Assembly (NCBI GenBank): GCA_016235165.1
Contig: JACRLX010000043.1
Coordinates: 91,511 to 155,510 of the forward strand
DNA length: 64,000 bases
DNA from: Rhodocyclales bacterium
GTDB taxonomy: Bacteria > Pseudomonadota > Gammaproteobacteria > Burkholderiales > Rhodocyclaceae
Direction: 5' to 3'
The notes below the pieces were generated by a model. The model searched no databases, had not been told where the DNA came from, and was given only the letters and a program-made list of their open reading frames with translations. The first letter of the stretch is position 1. Each line of letters starts with the position of its first letter. A program made the translations under genes and the position numbers. Below, piece by piece: positions 58,748-64,000 of the stretch.

Positions 58748-59059
58748 ATGTATGCGGTCATAAAAACCGGCGGCAAGCAATACCGCGTCGCTGCCGGCGA
58801 AAAAATCAAGATAGAACAGATACCGGCTGATGTGGGCACTGAAATCACTCTCGACCAGGTCCTGATGGTCGGCGAGGGCGAATCGGTCAAGATCGGTTCC
58901 CCCATGCTCGCCGGCGCCAAGGTCACGGCGAAAGTGCTTGCTCAGGGCCGCCATCCCAAGGTCACCATTTTCAAGATGCGCCGTCGCAAGCACTACCAGA
59001 AGCATCAGGGCCATCGCCAGAACTTCACCGAGATCGAGATCAGCGGCATTGCCGCCTGA
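58748..59059 (+). CDS. rplU: 50S ribosomal protein L21
   Basis: 103 residues, full length. [19 protein letters not shown] and [20 protein letters not shown] are the L21 signatures. TTGGAG precedes the start at 58748; an in-frame ATG at 58733 is less likely. Binds 23S rRNA; paired with rpmA as in most bacteria. Confidence 0.97.
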   Translation: MYAVIKTGGKQYRVAAGEKIKIEQIPADVGTEITLDQVLMVGEGESVKIGSPMLAGAKVTAKVLAQGRHPKVTIFKMRRRKHYQKHQGHRQNFTEIEISGIAA

Positions 59060-59083
59060 GCCCGAAGCATCAGGAGCTAACAC

Positions 59084-59347
59084 ATGGCACACAAAAAAGC
59101 AGGCGGCAGTTCGCGTAACGGCCGTGATTCGGAATCGAAGCGCCTCGGCGTCAAGAGCTACGGCGGCGAGCTGATTTCCGCCGGCAGCATCATCGTGCGT
59201 CAGCGCGGCACCGAGTTCCATCCCGGCGACAATGTCGGCATGGGCAAGGACCACACGCTGTTCGCCAAGGTCGATGGCATGGTGCAGTTCGCCATCAAGG
59301 GCCCGGCCAAGCGTCGCACGGTCAGCATTGTTCCGGCTGCGGCCTGA
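59084..59347 (+). CDS. rpmA: 50S ribosomal protein L27
   Basis: 87 residues. [40 protein letters not shown] and [17 protein letters not shown] are conserved throughout L27. The N-terminal tail reaches the peptidyl-transferase centre. AGGAGC precedes the ATG. Confidence 0.97.
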   Translation: MAHKKAGGSSRNGRDSESKRLGVKSYGGELISAGSIIVRQRGTEFHPGDNVGMGKDHTLFAKVDGMVQFAIKGPAKRRTVSIVPAAA

Positions 59348-59364
59348 ACCTTCACCGCCCCCGA

Positions 59365-61545
<2,181 letters not shown>

Positions 61546-61575
61546 CGATTCCTGACGATTTTTCGGAGGCTACGG

Positions 61576-61956
61576 ATGGGCATTACGTACGCGGACATCA
61601 CACTCGAGTCGCTTTTCCCCAAAAGGCAACTCAAAGTAAAAGCGCTGGTGGATTCAGGATCGGTATTTCTGACGGTTCCGTCACACATCGCGGTTCAGCT
61701 AGGCTTCGATACCAAAGAGGCGAGTACGCGTGAAAACATCTTGGCCGATGGATCACGTAGGGCGGTGCCCATGATCGGACCGCTGCGTGTGCATTTCGCT
61801 GATCGCTACTGTGATTTATCCGCCTTGATACTGGGCGATGAGCCCTTGTTGGGTGCCGTTCCGATGGAGATGATGGACTTGGTCCTTCATCCCTCAAGCC
61901 AAACGCTGACCGTCAACCCGGCGAGTCCCTACGTCCCCGTAGCGCTCGCGAAATAG
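61576..61956 (+). CDS. Retropepsin-like (clan AA) aspartic protease family protein
   Basis: 126 residues. VKALVDSGSVFLTVPSHIA holds the Asp-Ser-Gly motif of single-domain aspartic proteases, with RRAVPMIGPLRVHF and the second-half signature LILGDEPLLGAVPMEMMDLV. Such proteins act as dimers; substrates are unknown. TCGGAGG precedes the ATG. It follows proB by 30 bases and ends before a bidirectional terminator. Base composition is a little lower in GC than its neighbours. Confidence 0.75.
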   Translation: MGITYADITLESLFPKRQLKVKALVDSGSVFLTVPSHIAVQLGFDTKEASTRENILADGSRRAVPMIGPLRVHFADRYCDLSALILGDEPLLGAVPMEMMDLVLHPSSQTLTVNPASPYVPVALAK

Positions 61957-62023
61957 TCCGCGGAGAATAGCGACCAGTCTCAACCGGGTATCCCCCCTCC
62001 AACTTGACACCAAAACTTTCAAG

Positions 62024-62052
62024 AAAAAAGCCACCCCGAGGGGTGGCTTTTT
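62024..62052. terminator. Bidirectional rho-independent terminator
   Basis: A run of A, then GCCACCC/GGGTGGC around a CGAG loop, then five T residues. It serves the plus-strand protease gene and the minus-strand porin. Confidence 0.92.
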
Positions 62053-62089
62053 AGCTTCCAGACTGCGTCGGCACGAGGCCGACCCAGAA

Positions 62090-63181
62090 TTAGAAGGAGT
62101 GGCGGAAGCCCAGAGCGGTGCGGTTGAACTTGCCGCTGTTGAAGCCCGTGGCAGCAGACTTGTCGTTGTCGCCACCTTCCCAACGCACGTAGGCAGTGGT
62201 GCGCTTGCTCATCGAGTAGTCAAGGCCGAGAGCATTCAGGTTGCGGTCCTGATTGGCAGCCAGCTTGTCATCCGACTTCAGCACGTTGGCCATGACAGCC
62301 AGCGTGGGGGTCGCTTGCCACTTGGCGGCAACGTTCCAGGAACGCGCATCCAAAGTTTTCGGATTGGCGTTGTTCTTGGACGACGTCCAGCCGGCCATCA
62401 GCGTGAAGGTGCCGAACGTGTAGTTCGCGCCCAGCAGATTATGCGTCGTCACACCGGTGTTCAGGCCAGCAACGTTGCTGAGGATGTTCGAATGCGCATA
62501 GGAGACATTCAGCGGGCCGTTGTTGTAGTTCAGGCCGACTTGGGTCTGACCATCAGCATCCGCAGCCACATTGCCGCCACCCGAGTTGGGCGAGCGATAC
62601 AGCAGACCAGCACTGAAACCCGACCAGTTGGGGGTGTCGTACTTGATCGAGTTGTTGGCGCGGATGTCACGGGCACCGGCAAACGAACCGGCTGCAGCAT
62701 TGGTCGCGGCAGCAACGGCGGTCGGAGCGCCAATGACGTTAACGCCATTCAGACGGCCAAAGGCTCCCGAATAACCACCGCCCATGCCAACGCCGAAAGG
62801 CTGCGAGGTCAAGGCCGAGGTCAGGGCGTAGTTGTTCATGAAGCCCAGCGAGACCTTGCCGAAATTACCCGAGAGGAACAGGTAGTTCTGGCTGTTCCAA
62901 ACACCGGAGGCGCCAGCGGAACCCGGGGTGGTGGGGTCCGACTCAAGCCACAGACCGGCCTTCATGCCGCCGCCCAGATCCTCGTTCACCACGAAGGTGA
63001 AGTTGGTGGTCGCCGTGTTGGAAGCGGAGCCCCAACGGTTGGTCTTGGTCGTGACGCCGGCGTTCTCTGCCGAGAAGTTCTGGTAGCCGGTGTCGAACAG
63101 ACCCTGGATGGTGACGTTGGTCTGCGCAAAGGCGGCGCTGGAGAGGCCAGCGATGGCCAGGGCGATGATTTTCTTTTGCAT
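62090..63181 (-). CDS. General outer-membrane porin
   Basis: 363 residues. Signal peptide MQKKIIALAIAGLSSAAFAQ, then VTIQGLFDTGYQNFS, FTFVVNEDLGGGMKAGLWLE and the C-terminal TALGFRHSF, ending in Phe. This is the trimeric 16-strand porin type common in betaproteobacteria (Gram-negative porin family). GGAGA lies seven bases before the ATG. An open frame upstream to 63283 is not supported. Confidence 0.93.
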   Translation of the reverse strand: MQKKIIALAIAGLSSAAFAQTNVTIQGLFDTGYQNFSAENAGVTTKTNRWGSASNTATTNFTFVVNEDLGGGMKAGLWLESDPTTPGSAGASGVWNSQNYLFLSGNFGKVSLGFMNNYALTSALTSQPFGVGMGGGYSGAFGRLNGVNVIGAPTAVAAATNAAAGSFAGARDIRANNSIKYDTPNWSGFSAGLLYRSPNSGGGNVAADADGQTQVGLNYNNGPLNVSYAHSNILSNVAGLNTGVTTHNLLGANYTFGTFTLMAGWTSSKNNANPKTLDARSWNVAAKWQATPTLAVMANVLKSDDKLAANQDRNLNALGLDYSMSKRTTAYVRWEGGDNDKSAATGFNSGKFNRTALGFRHSF

Positions 63182-63226
63182 AGATTTCTCCAAAAAGAGA
63201 GTTGGTTTTTTACAGCTTGCAATGAC

Positions 63227-63425
63227 ACCACGTGGTCGGTCACTGCTCGCTGCCACTACCCGAAACCGGGAAGCTGGAAGCATTCTCCCCGATCAGGGCG
63301 AGCCCGACAATTTGCATGCTGCGAATGCCGCAGGTTGCAGCCGTCCTTGTGGTTTTCTTGCAACAGCGCAAACGGAATTTTTGCCACGTGCCAGGCAATT
63401 GCCGGCTATGCATTTGGTTATAGCC
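63227..63425. promoter_or_regulatory. Porin upstream region with palindromes
   Basis: Contains ACCACGTGGT (63227-63236), GGCAATTGCC (63394-63403) and the inverted repeat GGCTAT/ATAGCC (63404-63425). Any of them could be regulator sites for the porin. No gene is visible in 63182-63440. Confidence 0.4.
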
Positions 63426-63440
63426 CCCTCCCGTAAAGCA

Positions 63441-63475
63441 CAACGCCCCGACTGCGCGTTGCAGAGGGGGCGTTG
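63441..63475 (-). terminator. Terminator of the rRNA operon
   Basis: Perfect nine-base arms CAACGCCCC (63441-63449) and GGGGCGTTG (63467-63475), downstream of 5S rRNA on the minus strand; TGCTTT follows. Confidence 0.75.
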
Positions 63476-63488
63476 AGGGGTGGGATAG

Positions 63489-63603
63489 TCTGGCGTTGAC
63501 CTACTTTCTCACACGGTGAAGTGCAATATCATCGGCGCGGTCTCGTTTCACGGTCCTGTTCGGGATGGGAAGGGGTGGTTCCAAGACGCTATGGACACCA
63601 GAC
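63489..63603 (-). rRNA. rrf: 5S ribosomal RNA
   Basis: The minus strand reads GTCTGGTGTCCATAGCGTC through CCCATCCCGAACAGG to AGAAAGTAGGTCAACGCCAGA-type sequence, the conserved 5S fold with complementary ends. About 115 bases; ends are estimates. Confidence 0.95.
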
Positions 63604-63742
63604 TTTGACAGGTATCAGGGATCAGGAATCAGGGATCAGTAGGAACCCCTGGTCATGACGCCTGGTGGAAGAAGTAGAGGTTGGGTTGTGATGCGTAAGG
63701 TTGATGCTGCAGGAGCGTAAGTCATTACGCTCACTGTTATAG
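63604..63742 (-). other. 23S-5S spacer
   Basis: No tRNA is seen. It contains imperfect tandem units (ATCAGGGATCAGGAATCAGG, 63612-63639) and a perfect hairpin GAGCGTAA-GTCA-TTACGCTC (63713-63732), ten bases from the 23S end, perhaps part of rRNA processing. Confidence 0.6.
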
Positions 63743-64000
63743 GGTCAAGCCACACGGGCAATTAGTATCAGTTAGCTTAACGCATTACTGCGCTTCCACA
63801 CCTGACCTATCAACGTCCTGGTCTGGGACGACCCTTCAGGGGGGTTGAACCCCCGGGAAATCTCATCTTGAGGCGAGTTTCACGCTTAGATGCTTTCAGC
63901 GTTTATCTCTTCCGGATTTAGCTACCCGGCGATGCCACTGGCGTGACAACCGGTACACCAGAGATCCGTCCACTCCGGTCCTCTCGTACTAGGAGCAGGC
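63743..64000 (-). rRNA. rrl: 23S ribosomal RNA, 3' end (runs off the window)
   Basis: The minus strand contains the conserved end of 23S rRNA: CCTGCTCCTAGTACGAGAGG (sarcin-ricin loop region, at the window edge), then GATAGGTCAGGTGTGGAAGC and GATACTAATTGCCCGTG. The exact 3' end is estimated. Confidence 0.95.

Overview
This is a GC-rich chromosomal window from a Gram-negative bacterium, most likely a betaproteobacterium of the Rhodocyclales type. The evidence is a complete betaproteobacterial-style division and cell-wall (dcw) cluster, lpxC, a general porin, DUF1924 and diheme cytochromes, and a lutABC lactate operon. The taxon is an inference. The genes are ordinary chromosomal ones, except that the first 9 kb looks accessory.

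Layout. 1-8.8 kb: five toxin-antitoxin (TA) modules surround a compact operon, speD - PurD-like ATP-grasp ligase - EamA exporter - beta-barrel-like secreted protein. That operon is read divergently from a small HTH regulator across two matched operators. Its 3' half is duplicated further on (6.2-7.05 kb) as a decayed copy. 7.7-21 kb: fluoride channel, vapBC-glnS-pyrF chain, a PAS-GGDEF-EAL protein, fbp, methionine salvage mtnAB, a secA broken by a deletion, an M23 peptidase and a DciA-like gene. 21.2-40.2 kb, minus strand: lpxC and the dcw cluster (mraZ, rsmH, ftsL, ftsI, murE, murF, mraY, murD, ftsW, murG, murC, murB, ddlB, ftsQ, ftsA, ftsZ) driven from a promoter with MraZ boxes. 40.3-47.9 kb: psd, htpX, nhaR/nhaD, a DUF3124 gene, an RCK potassium channel and a CPA2 antiporter. 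48-54 kb: two cytochromes, a b561, a two-component system and a P-type ATPase. 54-58.7 kb: lutABC plus a thioredoxin-like gene, with an IclR regulator. 58.7-64 kb: rplU-rpmA-obgE-proB, a retropepsin-like gene, a porin, 5S rRNA and the 3' end of 23S rRNA.

Two families of interspersed sequence run through the window and are not explained by the genes. Family A is a bipartite motif (GTCGGCGCTGG, four variable bases, then ACGGCGA). I find 19 copies: about 11 lie inside or across coding regions (pyrF, mtnA, murC, murG, murD, murE twice, nhaD, a sensor kinase, a P-type ATPase, a thioredoxin) and the rest lie between genes in the accessory region. They are read in several frames on both strands. Family B is a G-run/C-run hairpin element that has entered mtnA, murB, the end of ftsQ and the murE-murF junction, lengthening or restructuring those proteins.

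The candidates for undescribed biology are the SpeD/ATP-grasp/exporter/outer-membrane operon and the family A motif. All functional calls come from reading protein sequence motifs by eye; no database search was run.
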